From Gigaspora rosea (lineage: Eukaryota > Glomeromycota > Glomeromycetes > Diversisporales > Gigasporaceae): a stretch of 64,000 nucleotides of DNA. Shown here one piece after another: positions 21,661 through 34,247 of this stretch; the first letter of the stretch is position 1; each line of letters starts with the position of its first letter. Under the pieces are notes generated by a model. That model ran no database searches. It saw only the letters and a program-made list of their open reading frames with translations, and was not told the DNA's origin. The translations under genes were made by a program, and so were the position numbers. Location of the stretch: contig QKWP01000244.1 in the NCBI GenBank assembly GCA_003550325.1, positions 183,288-247,287 of the forward strand. The letters are read 5' to 3'.

Positions 21661-22535
21661 TCTCATAAACTTTTTTATATTTGGTACTAGAGTCATATCT
21701 AAATCTGAATTTATATTTATATCCAGATCAATTCAGATTTATTTTAAATTCGGATTCAATTTTTAAACAAGGACTTTTGATTTTTTTGCATAGACAATAC
21801 ATCGCACTCTATAAGATCTGGTATAATATAAAATCAAAACAATAAATAAATTTATTAGTTTAGAGTTAGGGTAAGGGTTAGGTTAGAATTAGGGTAGTGT
21901 GTTTTAGTAAAGAGTTTCTAATCCAAAATTTTGTAAGGAATTTTTTTTGTTAAAGCATAAGAGATGGTTTCATAGGCAAAATTTAGCGTTATGGCTGATT
22001 TTTGAAAAAAAATCGTAATCGCTTCGATCTCACATTACACCTAATCCTGAATTTTTATTGGTTGATCAGGGTAGCGATACATCGCCATAGCGATAAATAT
22101 AATAATTCTTTAAACAATATATATCCAGATTTATATTAAATTCAAATTCAAAATTTAAATCTGGATTGAATATATATCCAGATTCAATATAAATCTGAAT
22201 TTAATATAAATCCAGATATATATATATCTAGATTATATATATAGCAATTATATAGCATTTTACTACAAAGCTTCTAATTGCCCCATAAAAATTATAAATT
22301 TAAATAAATCCGGATTATAATTAAATCCAGATTATAACTAAGGGCATGCATATATTACATAATATTTTTTACTTAGTAGCCACCTTTACCCATGTATGGT
22401 GTGATCATTTTATCTAATTCTGATTGATTAATATAATATATAGACATGATTACTAACTTTGACCATGTATCCATGGTAAAAACTATGTAATAAATGGCAT
22501 GCCTCTAATACAGGTTATTATTAAATCTGAATATA
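21661..22535. repeat. Degenerate AATCCAGATT-type repeat and repeat B fragment
   Basis: 21690-21770 and 22115-22345 are filled with overlapping ATCCAGATT / AATCTGGAT near-palindromes. 21780-22090 is an inverted copy of the repeat B type (CTAACCC-like tract as GGGTAAGGGTTAGG, then GAATTTTTTTTGTTAAAGC). No gene seen. Confidence 0.6.
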
Positions 22536-22926
22536 CAGTCAACTCTTTCTAATTCGAACTGCTGTGACTGCCTTTTTTTACTATGTAAAAATTTAAAAAA
22601 GTTCAATTTTCAAAAAGTTATATATGGTTTATCTAAACTTTATAATAAAATTTACAAATGTTCTAGGAGATTTTGTTCAGTTTAGAGAGAGTTTAATAGG
22701 ACCCAAAATATACATAGATAGGTCAGGTATGAGTTTGCTTATTTTTGAGGGGTTTTATACAGATCTTTTCTATTTATAGTAATTTTTTTGCTTATTTTTA
22801 AAGCTTTTTCTGCTGAACTTTTCTTTTTTGCTAACCCTATAATTAACCTGACCTATCTATATATATTTTGGGGTTCTAGTTTAATAGTGTTCAGTTTAGG
22901 GAGGTTTAATTAGAGAGAGGTGACTG
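22536..22926. mobile_element. Tc1/pogo-type MITE carrying a nested MITE
   Basis: Ends CAGTCAACTCTTTCTAATT and (inverted) CAGTCACCTCTCTCTAATT, with flanking TA dinucleotides at 22534-22535 and 22927-22928. CAGTC termini and TA duplication are typical of Tc1/mariner/pogo non-autonomous elements. It is interrupted by 22698-22877. Confidence 0.75.
22698..22877. mobile_element. 180-bp MITE (family E) with 8-bp duplication
   Basis: Ends AGGACCCAAAATATACATAG and (inverted) AGAACCCCAAAATATATATA, continuing as GATAGGTCAGG on both sides. Exact flanking duplication AGTTTAAT at 22690-22697 and 22878-22885. No ORF. Related copies at 50822 and fragments at 10990, 37180 and 42945. Confidence 0.8.
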
Positions 22927-22928
22927 TA

Positions 22929-24639
22929 TATTTAAATCTGGATATACTGGTAATCTTAAATCTAGATATATTATATCCGAATTTAATAATATATCTGGAT
23001 TTAATTATATCTGGATTAAAACTAGATAATTTTGACTATTAGTTGAATCTAGATATAAAAATAAATCTGGATATTAACTCTATTTGGTATTTTTTTTCTT
23101 ATCTCTTTAGGTTTTTTTAAAATTTTTACTAAAAAGTAGGAATCCTAGAATCCCAAACATCTTTTATATATATTATAACTAGTTTTTGTCTAATTTTGAT
23201 CTAATTTGCTAAAAATAACAAATCTATATTTTTTTAAATAACTTTTAATTTAATAGTTAGAATTAATAACTGTTTTTTTTAGATATACTTTACTAAGAGC
23301 TTTATTTTAATAAAAAAAGTTTATTTACTTAAATTATTAAATGCAAAGTAATTACAAAAAACTGTTTTTTTGCTTCTCAAATTTTAAGGTTTTTGCTAAA
23401 ACATATAATATATGCCTTCTGTACTAAATGTTCAGATTTTGGAATCCTAGTTTACCTACTTCAAAAGATCTACAGTATTTACTTCTTTTAAATTGAAAAT
23501 ACACCCTGGATTAAAACTAGTATTGTCATAAGTGAGTTTGGTTACTATATACAAATAAACAATAAATAATATATTAGAAATCTAAAAGGGCATATAAAAA
23601 ATTTCTTATTTGAATATCTAAATTTAAGTATAATATTTTTTTATTATGTAATTTATACTGTATAATACTATAATAGATTTTAGCTTATATAATATTATAT
23701 AATTTTTACTATTGTATATTAGATATAATAATATTTTCTTTTTCTATTTTTTTTTTGCTTTTTCTTTGGTTTTCTTTTATTTTAAATATTTTTTATTTTG
23801 AATATAATTTTAGTTATTTAGTTTGGTTTTTCATTTAAATAGATTTTTTGCTCTTTTTAATCTTTTTTCTTTTTTATTATTTTTTATAAAAAGCTTAGAA
23901 AGAAAGTTTTTAAAAGAAATAGATTTTGAAGTAGATAGCTAAGTACCAAATTGATGCAATATTCTATATATTGGATAATACTGTATATAAGTATTAATAG
24001 ATTACCAGTAACTTCAGTACAATAGCCAAACTTGAACATTTATTTGTAAAAAGCTAAGTTTTATATCTATATTACTATTTAGATTAATTATATAGTTTTT
24101 ATATAGTATATAATAGCTAATAAAGCTATAATGCAAGTATGAAGTTTAAAAAAAAAAATTATAAATTTTCATACCAAATATACTAGAATTATAATCTTTG
24201 CCAAATTAATCTTCAATAAATATTAGCAAAATAGTAATATATGCAATATATTATTAATTTTTTATTGATTAATTCTATTAAAAAATTAATTATAAATATA
24301 TCTTAAAATTTGTACTCTAAGTACAAATATTATATTATTTAAAGAACAATTTTATAAATTGTTATTGTATTATTTATATGAAATAAGCATAAGATTTTAA
24401 AAGTACAAAGTAATAAAATTAAATTATGTAGTATTAAAGATAATTTGGTAATCTATCAAAAAAATCTATTCATTTAGAAAAGTTTACTTGTAAAATTAGT
24501 ACAAACCAAAAAATAAAAAATTTTCAAATAAACCAAAAATTTTTACAAAAATACTTTATTTATAAAATTTATTTACTAACAAAAAATTACTATAAAAATT
24601 ATCCAAAGACTAAAAAAGTACTATATTAAAGTTTTAGTT
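22929..24639. other. Very AT-rich sequence, no gene seen
   Basis: 22930-23070 continues the AATCTGGATATA-type repeat around the MITE target. The remainder is low-complexity A/T sequence without a supportable coding region or repeat boundary. Confidence 0.5.
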
Positions 24640-25205
24640 TATTCTACTATATTTTTTTCAAAATAAACTATCTTTAAAAATAAGCTATCTTTCTTTTAAT
24701 CAAAAAACTCAAAAATATTTTTGATTCAAAAATAAGCTACATCACAATTGACAATAGTTGCTATATAGTAAACTCCAAATTTTATTATACAAATTGATTA
24801 TAATTACTTAAATAAACTTATTTAAAAGATCAAAATATATATATTATTTTTTTTAAAATTTTTATTAAGATTGAAGAGCTTTTTATTATTTGACTTTTAA
24901 TCTTTATATTCAGTGAAATTTAAATTTTTTTAAAAAAATAAATATAAAAATCAAAAGTTAAATAATAAAAAGTTTTTTAATTTTAATACAGCTTTTGAAA
25001 TATATATTTTAATTTTTAAAACAAGTTTACTTAAGAAATAATTATTAATTTATATAGTAAAATATAGACTTTACTATGTAGCAACTATCTGCTGCAATTA
25101 ACCAAAAATTAATTTGCATTAAAATAAGCTATCACTAATTTTTTGTATAACTTTTTGCCCAAAAAAGATAGTTTATTTTTAGAAAAAATACAGTATATTG
25201 TAATA
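24640..25205. repeat. Foldback repeat with TACTRTATTTTTTTC ends
   Basis: Outer ends are inverted relative to one another: TACTATATTTTTTTCAAAAT at the left and, inverted, TACTGTATTTTTTCTAAAAA at the right, both continuing as AATAAACTATCTTT. A second inner inverted pair flanks about 24930. Diverged, so probably old. Confidence 0.65.
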
Positions 25206-26139
25206 GAATCTTGCTAAATTTAAAATCAATTTAAATTGATTTTAAATATATTTAAATTAAAACAAAGTTTTAAATTTATTTAATAATTAAAAATTTTAAA
25301 CTTGAAATTAATTTTAAATCTATTTAGAGTATATTTAGTTCAATTGATAATCTACTAGATATTTAATGTATAATCATAGTATAATGTAATGCAAATTACT
25401 ATATAAATTACATAAACAGAAAATACTAAGATTTTTTAATAATTATTTAAATAAAACTTTTTTTTATACTAAATTAACAGCCAAGATTAAATAATTGAAA
25501 GTTGTAAAAGCTTGCTAAGATGAATTTAAAGAAGGTTGGATCATTTAAATTGGTCTAGTTTTTGCTAAGATATCTTTAAAAATAATTGGCTAACTATATA
25601 TATATAATTAAATATTCAATTTAAAACTTATTAAGATTAGATTAATTTGGTACAATATTTATTATATTACAAATTAAAATCTATTAAAGTATTTAATTAT
25701 ACTTATACTACTAAAACTTAAAGCTTGAACTAGAATTTTAAATATCTAGTATAATATTTAATTACTATTTTAACCAACTAAAATAAAAATAATTGCAAGA
25801 TTAAAAAAGTTTTAAGTATTCAAAAAGGTAAAAAAAATTTAGAATTAGATATAAATTATTACAAATTGTAATAAAAAAATAAATTATATTAAAATGAAAA
25901 ATAGTATTTATAAAAAGTATTAAATTTAAAAATTCAATTTTGAAAAAAAGTCAAAATTTAAAAAATGTTTACTATATATTTCAAGGTTACTAAAATATAT
26001 TTATAGTGCTAAATACTCTAAGTACTATTTTTCAAAAACTTACTAAGAAACAGAATTGAGTACTTTAAGTAAAAATGTTCAGAACCTCTAAAAACTTTAC
26101 AAAATCTAAAATTAAAACCTTATATCTAATCTATATTAT
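25206..26139. other. AT-rich sequence with half a foldback unit
   Basis: 25375-25615 resembles the left arm of the palindrome at 52001-52530 (TAATGTAATGCAAATTACTA, TAATTGAAAGTTGTAAAAGC, GCTAAGATATCTTT), heavily diverged. The rest is unassigned. Confidence 0.5.
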
Positions 26140-26338
26140 ACAGTTAGATCCCTCTAAATGCAATCTCTCTAAATGCACATCCTATAAAAAAACTTCTTTA
26201 AATGCATGCCTTATCTTGGGCCCAACTAATATTACACTTATAGATTTTTATCTTTCTAAATACAATATCTCTCTAAGTACACATTTGGCAAAATTTTTAT
26301 ATATGGTCCTGTTGCATTGCATTTAAAAAGTCTAACTA
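26140..26338. mobile_element. Tc1/pogo-type MITE
   Basis: Ends CAGTTAGATCCCTCTAAATG and (inverted) TAGTTAGACTTTTTAAATGC with flanking TA at 26138-26139 and 26339-26340. The interior contains repeated TCTCTAAATGCA-type phrases. Confidence 0.7.
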
Positions 26339-26459
26339 TATTATATAAAACTCCTCTTTATCTAAAAATATATCCTAATCCTAAATTTTATTAATAGAAG
26401 TTATACTTGATGTTCAATACTATAGGTGCATTTTATAATTATTGATATTTATAAAATTA

Positions 26460-26848
26460 TAGTAGATTTCATCTAAAGCCATTACCTTTTAATTATAAAA
26501 ATTTTTATATTGTTATAACTTTTTAAAAACAAAAAATATTTAAAAAATTTTTGACATTTAATAGCTTTTTGTTTAAATTATTAAACTATTAATAAATTTT
26601 TTTAAATATTTTTTATTTTTAAACCATCATATTAATTTAAATATATATATAATTCAAAATTTGGTATTTATATATAAAAAAAATATAACAAAATTTGAAT
26701 TTATTAACAAAAAAATTTAAATGTTATTACTTAATTTTAAAATTGTATTAAGTTTTTTTGCATTTTTATTGGATAATTAGGTTATACTGCAACTAAAAAA
26801 ATTGGTGCCTATATATAAAATATGTTGGCTTTATGTGAAATCCTACTG
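26460..26848. mobile_element. Tc1-type MITE (family D), copy 1
   Basis: Ends TAGTAGATTTCATCTAAAGC and (inverted) CAGTAGGATTTCACATAAAG, with TA on both sides. Interior matches the copies at 41884 and 49373 in opposite orientation (for example TTAATACAATTTTAAAAT and TATATATAAATACC). Confidence 0.75.
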
Positions 26849-27600
26849 TACTATAAAATTTTTATAATTTTGCTAAAATTTTTATTATAATTTATTTTTT
26901 ACTATTACTATAATTTATAATATAAACTATTTTAACTAAATATTTGTAGCAATTGTTTTTTATTTTTATAATATTTGCAAAAGAAAAAAAAATTTAAATA
27001 CAGTATATAATTTAATAATTGTTATAGTATAGAACAGAATAAAGCATCTACTATAAATTAATAAAATTTAAATTGTTATTGCTTTTTTAAAACAAAATAC
27101 CTTTTAACAAAGCAATAGATTTTTTAGCTAAACTAGATTTTGTTAGATCTTTTTATTTTTTGTTTTAAAGAAGTTATAAGAAGCTAAAGTTTATAATAGT
27201 TTAAAAAATTGGTTTTACTATAATATATAAAAAAAAAATAAAAAATATATTTAATTAACCAATCAGAATTATTAGTATCAAAATTAGGCTATTAAAATTA
27301 ATTATATAAGTACTAAAAATTGGTGCTTTATAATATAGATTGGATATTTTATACTGTTTCACATTATATAATAATAAAATTAATCTTGACTTAAAATTTA
27401 GAATATTAGTATAAAAAGTAAATGAACAATTAATATAAAGCTATTACATCTAAATTCAAAAATAAAAATCATTCAATTAAATATTATTTTACAAAAGTTA
27501 AAAGTATAGTACTTTGTGATATACTGTACTGTAGCTTTGCTATAGTTTTTATTTAATAATAGAAGAGTAAAAAAAATTAAAGACAGTCAAAATAGCTAGA
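26849..27600. other. AT-rich sequence, no gene seen
   Basis: Low-complexity A/T sequence between MITEs and the gene island; nothing supportable. Confidence 0.5.
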
Positions 27601-30600
27601 CATAAATCACATGTTTGTTTTGTATCAAAATTTCCAAATCCTTCTTAATTACACGCCTATACCCGGTCCAAGAGCGTATGCTCAGAGAGGTTTTACAGCA
27701 TTTGTTTTTTAATATATATTTATAATAGATTTTTAATTATAATTTTAATAAAACTATAAAAACAATATATATATATATATATATATAGAATTTTTAAATA
27801 TTTAATTCAAAATAATAAAAAAATTATATAAATATTTTAGAATTTTAATAATTCAAAATTTTTTGATACAAACTACACAATATTTTATATAATTTAATAT
27901 ATATTGTATTATAAGAATTTGTTGAAGTTTTATTTTACTACTATTATTATTTTGTTATTTTATTTTTTTTTTTACTCAATAATAGTCCTGGTTATAGAGC
28001 AGATTTATGAGAGTATGGATATTCGGCAGGTACCAAAGTGTACAACACAATTTTTAGGAGCTGAATACGGTAAGGTGATAAATAAATGTTACGAATATAT
28101 GGGTACACTTTGTCATATTCGAAGGATTCCTGATCTTAAAATTGGTTAAATTACCTGGTCATTCAATAGTCTAGTTACACGAATATAAACTATAATATAT
28201 ATTAAAAATATGTACAATCAAATTTGTATTAAGCTTTTGTGCATACGTACGTACGACCAGACCCAGTCAAGGTTGGATTGACCATTAGCCGATCTGTAAA
28301 CCCTGAATAATTGTTTATACAGTCTTTTTTCATCCACCAATGAACTGAATATTTTGACGATATAGGGGGCTGGTAATTCAAGGGGCTGTATATTAGAGAA
28401 ATTTGGGTCCCAATGATTTTGTTGATTATATTATAAATTATACTGGTTCAATGTTTTCAAACAAGATGTCCCAAATTTTGAAACTTAGATTATTATATGT
28501 CACGCCGAATTGTGGCTTGCATTGCCTTTAATGGTCGGCCTTGAACTCAAGTTTTTTCTTTTTTATTACGCATATCGATTTATTTGAAAAAAAATTTTTT
28601 TTTACAGTTTCTAAGCAGATCTACGTATATGGCTTGGATTACAAGATGTATACGGAGAGTTCCAATGTAAGAAAAAAGCATTTTGCCATAAGGTTACTAA
28701 TGAAATTGTATAATAGTTAAGATTATTTAAAATTCTCAAACATTACGTATTAATGGTTCTAATCATGAAAATGTTATTTGTTCTTACAATTACTTAGTAT
28801 ACTTAGTATACTTAGTATATTTAGTACGTAAACCATCTAAATCATATTAATTTAGTAAGATAAGAACCTGAAATTCAGAATACATCAAATATCACTTTAG
28901 ATTCGTGCAAAGCCTATCCGGATATCTGGATGAAAAAAATTATTAAAACGGATAAAATCCAAAAAAGAAATTTTCAGAACAGAACTATCGAATAGGCCAA
29001 GTTGTGTTACAATTTAAATGTAATCAAAAGTAATCAAAACATAAATTCTCATAAGTTATCGAAAATCATACGCACTACGTAAAAAGTTTACCATATCAAA
29101 TATTTGATTGTTTTTACCAAAGAAGTGTTTAATGAACTATCAACTATACGTAATCATAAGATTAAAAAAAACACATCTAAAAAGTTAATATATAATTGGA
29201 CAGTTTAATAATTTCGAGCACTTGATAATTGGTCTGCCTAATTCAAACACTTTATGTATGCTATACCTAATTAGTTTCTTTTTTGACTTCTAAATGACTA
29301 CAAATAGAAAAGTAAGGGCCCATTGATTATAAGTTATAGGAACGTCAATATGCATAAAAATAAGTAAAGTTTTCTAGGACAATATGAGAAGAATATGATC
29401 ATTCAGGCCAAAATACCTAATGTACATACTAATGTCTAAGAAACTTCTAGACTTATCGCTTTAACTTTTGGTTGTAAGAATTTCTTTAAACTGTTATAGG
29501 AAAAAAGCAATAGTTATGTACGCATTCATTTTATGAACTATTCCTAAGGGCGCACGTATGCTTGTTTGTAAAAGGCGTACTGTAAGAATGCATGCCGAAA
29601 ATCAAATTGACAAAACCAATTAAGAAAGAATGGCCATAAAGTAATATATCGTGAACTTGCGGCGCTGTGTTTCCTAACATGGCGTTAACCGCAACTAAAA
29701 GTTTGACCAAGTATGTAAATACGTACGTACGGTAAATCTAAATTCCCCCATTGTATATAATAAGAGACTAGCATGGATAATCAAAACTAGGTTCAGTAAA
29801 CGACATCTAGATAACATCATAAATAATCTTTCAATACAGGTATTTTCAAAAATTCTAATATAAAATGTCGGGTATAACAACATTTTGAATTTTTTTTTTT
29901 ATTAATATCTCGAACAGTGTCCAAGTGTCAGAATTACGTGTATCAAAATACCTACTTCATTTACTGCGCCATCACCTATTATTTAAAATATCTAAAATCC
30001 AAAGCCACGAGTATTTTAATCGTATTATTAACGTTAATGTAGTATAATGCATATAATTTTGCATCCAATTGCTTTTTTTAACCAATTAAATTCAATATTG
30101 CGAATCGGGAACGTTGTTTTTTTTTTTGAATTGCAAATTGGTATGTACATGTACTTACAGTACATAACGTACGTACGTACGTATATAAGTATTTATCTGT
30201 TATGCTCTTGTGATGATTTTATCATTCAATCTAATAATTAATAATTAAAAACAATCTAAATATTCGTGTTCCATTTTCAGTTACAAATGGTTTCAGGGTT
30301 AACAGTAAAATATTAAAATATTAAAATATTAAAATATCGCTAAAACTAATACATAAAAAAATTATTATTTATCGTTATACGTATATAATAATTATAAATA
30401 ATTATTAGTGTCATGGTTGTATAATCACCCCAAACAGTCAACAATATAAGTGAGTTCTAATAGATGTTGGTATCACACCTGGGTACATACTACCGTCCCC
30501 CTTGATCTTTTATTTATATTACCGTACATGTGTATATATTTTATAATAGTATACCAAAGTACTGTAAAAAAAATACAGATGAACCATCGCCACATCTTCG

Positions 30601-31469
30601 GTTAAAATAATGTGCTTAACCTTTTTTGTCAATTTCTTTGTCGTGTCATTTGTCTGATTGTCAATTATTATAAATTAGTTACATGGTAGCCGTCCCGTAA
30701 CCTGGGCATACTTTGGCTTGGACATTCGTACAACCTTCTTTCCTGGACTTTGATATTATCCGTGTAACTTTCAGATAAAATATAAAAAAAATATCATTGG
30801 GAAAAAAATTGACTTAAATTTGTTTGAACTGCAAAAAAAAAAAAAATATTAATAATACTATACCTTTTCTAATACACTGATATTATATAATTATATAATA
30901 TTCTTCTGAGTCGGTTCAACAAACAACACAATTTTGCATATACTTATAAATCCACTAAAAATCTTTTAGATTAAATTTTTTTTCGGATTTGCACCCTATT
31001 CCCCGGTTTATTAATTCCCTCTCACTTCGTTATATACCACCCTCCTTTTTTCTGTATACACTATATAAGAAACAATTTTTTATTTTTTGTTACGGTGCTC
31101 CGGTACCGCTATTTGCCTCAAACCCAAATAAAAAAGATAAATTTTTTTTAAAAAGATATTTTTTAAAGATATAATTTTTTTTTTTAAAGAATAAAAAAAA
31201 ATAAAAAATAATAAAAATAATAAAAATAAAAAACAATCCAAACACGTTTCGGATTTTTCTTCAACCACCTGGTTCTTAAAATTTAAAAAAGTTAATACCC
31301 TTACCATATTGCCATATTGTACTATTGTACCCTTTTTCATCCGTTTTTTTTTTTTTTTAAGGAAAGAATTTAAACGAAACTATACAATAAATTACCTAGT
31401 CATACCTTAAATCTATTGTTTTCGCATCCTTAAAATTTCCTTTTTTAATCGCAAAAGGATAAAAACAAA
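27601..31469. other. Gene-island flank upstream of the velvet gene
   Basis: Composition is less AT-extreme than the repeat zones and I see almost none of the repeat families listed elsewhere. A weak open stretch at 27904-28149 (+, 81 codons, one hydrophobic segment near its start) and a possible short exon with splice-like borders at 28608-28664 cannot be assigned to a gene. (ACGT)n microsatellites occur at 28243-28254, 29720-29731 and 30168-30182. A four-unit AAAATATT run lies at 30306-30340. T-rich runs near 31140-31360 precede the gene. Confidence 0.5.
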
Positions 31470-34247
31470 ATGGACGATAATGTATCTTATCAATTTGCAC
31501 CGGTACGACAACGTAGAGATGATAGACAAAATATGTACGTATATTATTTTTGATCTGATTACTAATAATATGCAAGCATTAAGATTCTTTGTTAACTATA
31601 CATGCGTATTTTTTCGAATTATTATTATTGACAAATTTAGTCGATATGATTTAATTCTCAGGCAACAACCAAAGCAATCAAGGATGTGTGGTATTGGTGA
31701 GAAAGGTAAGCACTCACTTTTTTTTTTATATTCTTGGAAAGTGATTACCGAATTTTTGGTGGAAATTCGTTATTATTATTTGTGTTATAAAGCACTTTTC
31801 ATATCGTTTGCATTCCCTCTTCGACGATTGTTACCAAAGAAGTTGAAAATTGTTGTCCGCTTGGAATTCACGTGTTTTATCAAACCACTGTTCGATGTTA
31901 TTATTGCATTGGTTAAATTATATTAATACCTATCATACGCGTCTAAAATTGGGAATCTAAATACATAATCACCTTCGGTAATACTGTGGATCTTTAAAAG
32001 ATGTGACCTTTCTATTGATATGTGAATTGCGTCATTTACTTTGATATCACATGATTATAGATATGAATATACTAATAATATTATTATTATTATTAATACT
32101 CGTTTATTTTTATTATTTTTTTTTTATGTTAGCTGACAGACGTCCTATAGATCCACCACCAATAATTCAATTAAAAGTTCATGATGATAGTCTACCACCG
32201 GCCGAAAAGAAGTAATAAATAATTGGAATTTACGCGTCATCTCACGTGATGGATTGTTTCTAACCTTATTTTTTTGGTCTTACAGTTCATTTCTCCAGAA
32301 TCCTTATTTCTTTATGTATGCATCCCTTGTAGCCCCTGATACAAACGAAGAATTACATTTACTTCGTGATGGAAAAACACGTTCTACAACTGGTTCTGTT
32401 GTTTCTTCTCTATACCACCTTAAAGATGTTGATAATTCTGATGCAGGATTTTTCGTATTTCCTGATTTGTCTGTGCGCATGGAAGGGACTTATCGCCTTA
32501 AGCTAAGCCTATTTGAAATAGTTGCGTAAGTGCCAAAAGTTTTTTTTGGTTTACTTTTACGTTTTGGAATTGTTTTGATATTTATTATATTTAATTATAG
32601 ACGTGAAGTATTTCATTGCAAATCAATATTTTCTGAAGTATTTGTCGTATATTCTGCAAAAAGGTTTCCTGGAATGGAAGGTATATATTATATATATTAT
32701 ATATATATTATATATTTATATATATTATATGAGTTTTATTGTGAAAATTTATTTACTTACTTTTTTTACTGGCTTATTCTTAATATAGAATCGACCTTTT
32801 TGTCGAGATCTTTTGCTGACCAAGGTCTAAAGATCAGAATTAGAAAAGAGATAAGGATAAGAAGGTTATTTTGGTGTTCTCCTTCATATTTATATTATTA
32901 ATTTGGGCTAGGTGTTTTATAAAAGGATGAATTTGACAAAAAATAATTTCTTCAATGATTTTATAATCAAATTTAATAAAAAATTTTTTTAAATATCAAA
33001 TTTGATTAGATAATCATTGAGAAAAATTAATTTTTGTAAATATTGTCCTTTTTTCCTAGTCCATTTTCTTTGTTCTACTAACATGACTTTATTATCATTT
33101 TCATATGACTATTACAAACAGACGGTTAGTCAAAAGAAAAGAATTAGATCAACTTGAAGACACTGATAGTAATAGAATGAAACGTGTACATGGTGATGGC
33201 AAATACGATGATGATAGTAACGAATCTTCGGAAACAGAAATGACGGATCGTACGCGATCTATAGAAGATGCACGTTCAAGGAGAAGTCCAGAGTCATTGG
33301 ATAGACGAAGAGATCACGGAAGAAAAAGTCCTCCATCTTCTCGTCATCGAGGTCCTTATGATCCTTATGGTCATTATGATCATAATGCTGCAATATATGG
33401 TCATGGTTATCCTATGCATCGACCTCTTCCATGGCACGCTCCTTATTATGATCCTTATGATAGAAGATACGGTTATCATCCATATTATTACCCTCCTCCA
33501 TTACCTGATGGTTCGGATCATCATCGTTATCCTTATCCTCCTCCACCTGCATATGGTAGACCTCCTATGTACCCAGGTCAACCAGGTTATTATGATCCAC
33601 CACCAAGAATACCTCATCCTTCAGGTGAATCTTCAGGTGCTGTAAGGCCTTACGGTTATGATCCATCAAATCCGCATTCACCACGTCCATTACCTCATTA
33701 TGGTGATCGTACTCCAACAAATCATAATACTGAATCATTGTCTTCTCCTTATCGTGGAAGTGGTCCTCTTCCAGTACCATTACATGGTCCTCATGGTCCT
33801 CCTCCAATGTATCCATACCCTGATTATTACCCTATATATCCCCCTCCACCAATGGGCCCTCTTCATCCTCCTCCAAAACAGGATTATGGTCCAAATGATC
33901 CTGCTTCAAGTCAACATGGACAGAATACTTCAAAAATTCCTATTAAAGACCTTTTATCTACTGAACAACAACATCAATCTCAATCTAATGCTGAACGTGG
34001 TGTTGCTAACGTTCCTCCTCCTCCTCGTATGTATGGTGCTCCACCATCCGCCTTTGCACATTTTTATCCTCATCCAGGTCGTCCACACGAATACCCACCA
34101 CGTCATGATCTGTATGGTCATCCTCGATACCAACATGAAATTAGTTATCCATCTCATGAGAGTTATGGGCAGAGTATCGCCTCAAGTTCTACAGAATTAC
34201 CCAGGGCGGCCCCCAAAAGTCCGGGTCAGCCACAACCACCGGAGTAA
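31470..34247 (+). CDS. Velvet-domain transcription regulator
   Basis: Exons 31470-31534, 31662-31705, 32133-32211, 32286-32525, 32601-32680, 32789-32864 and 33122-34247 sum to 1710 nt, an uninterrupted 569-codon frame with GT..AG introns. Start ATG at 31470 has A at -3 (ACAAAATGG). The velvet fold spans about residues 37-200: MCGIGEK and RRPIDPPPIIQLKV at the start, NPYFFMYASLV and an AGFFVFPDLSVRMEGTYRL stretch in the middle, and FLSRSFADQGLKIRIRKE at the end. Velvet domains are NF-kB-like DNA-binding and dimerisation folds controlling fungal development, sporulation and secondary metabolism. After a basic RRLVKRKE segment, residues about 200-569 are disordered and very rich in Pro, Tyr, His and Gly (YGHYDH, PYPPPP). 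The layout (N-terminal velvet, long tail) resembles VosA/VelC/VelB-like proteins; I cannot choose among them. Likely nuclear. Confidence 0.92.

Noticed and set aside
33105-33121. ATG at 33105 as start of the Pro/Tyr-rich protein
   Set aside because: It lies in an intron. The exon starting at 33122 joins in frame to the velvet domain exons, and the seven exons sum to a continuous 569-codon frame.
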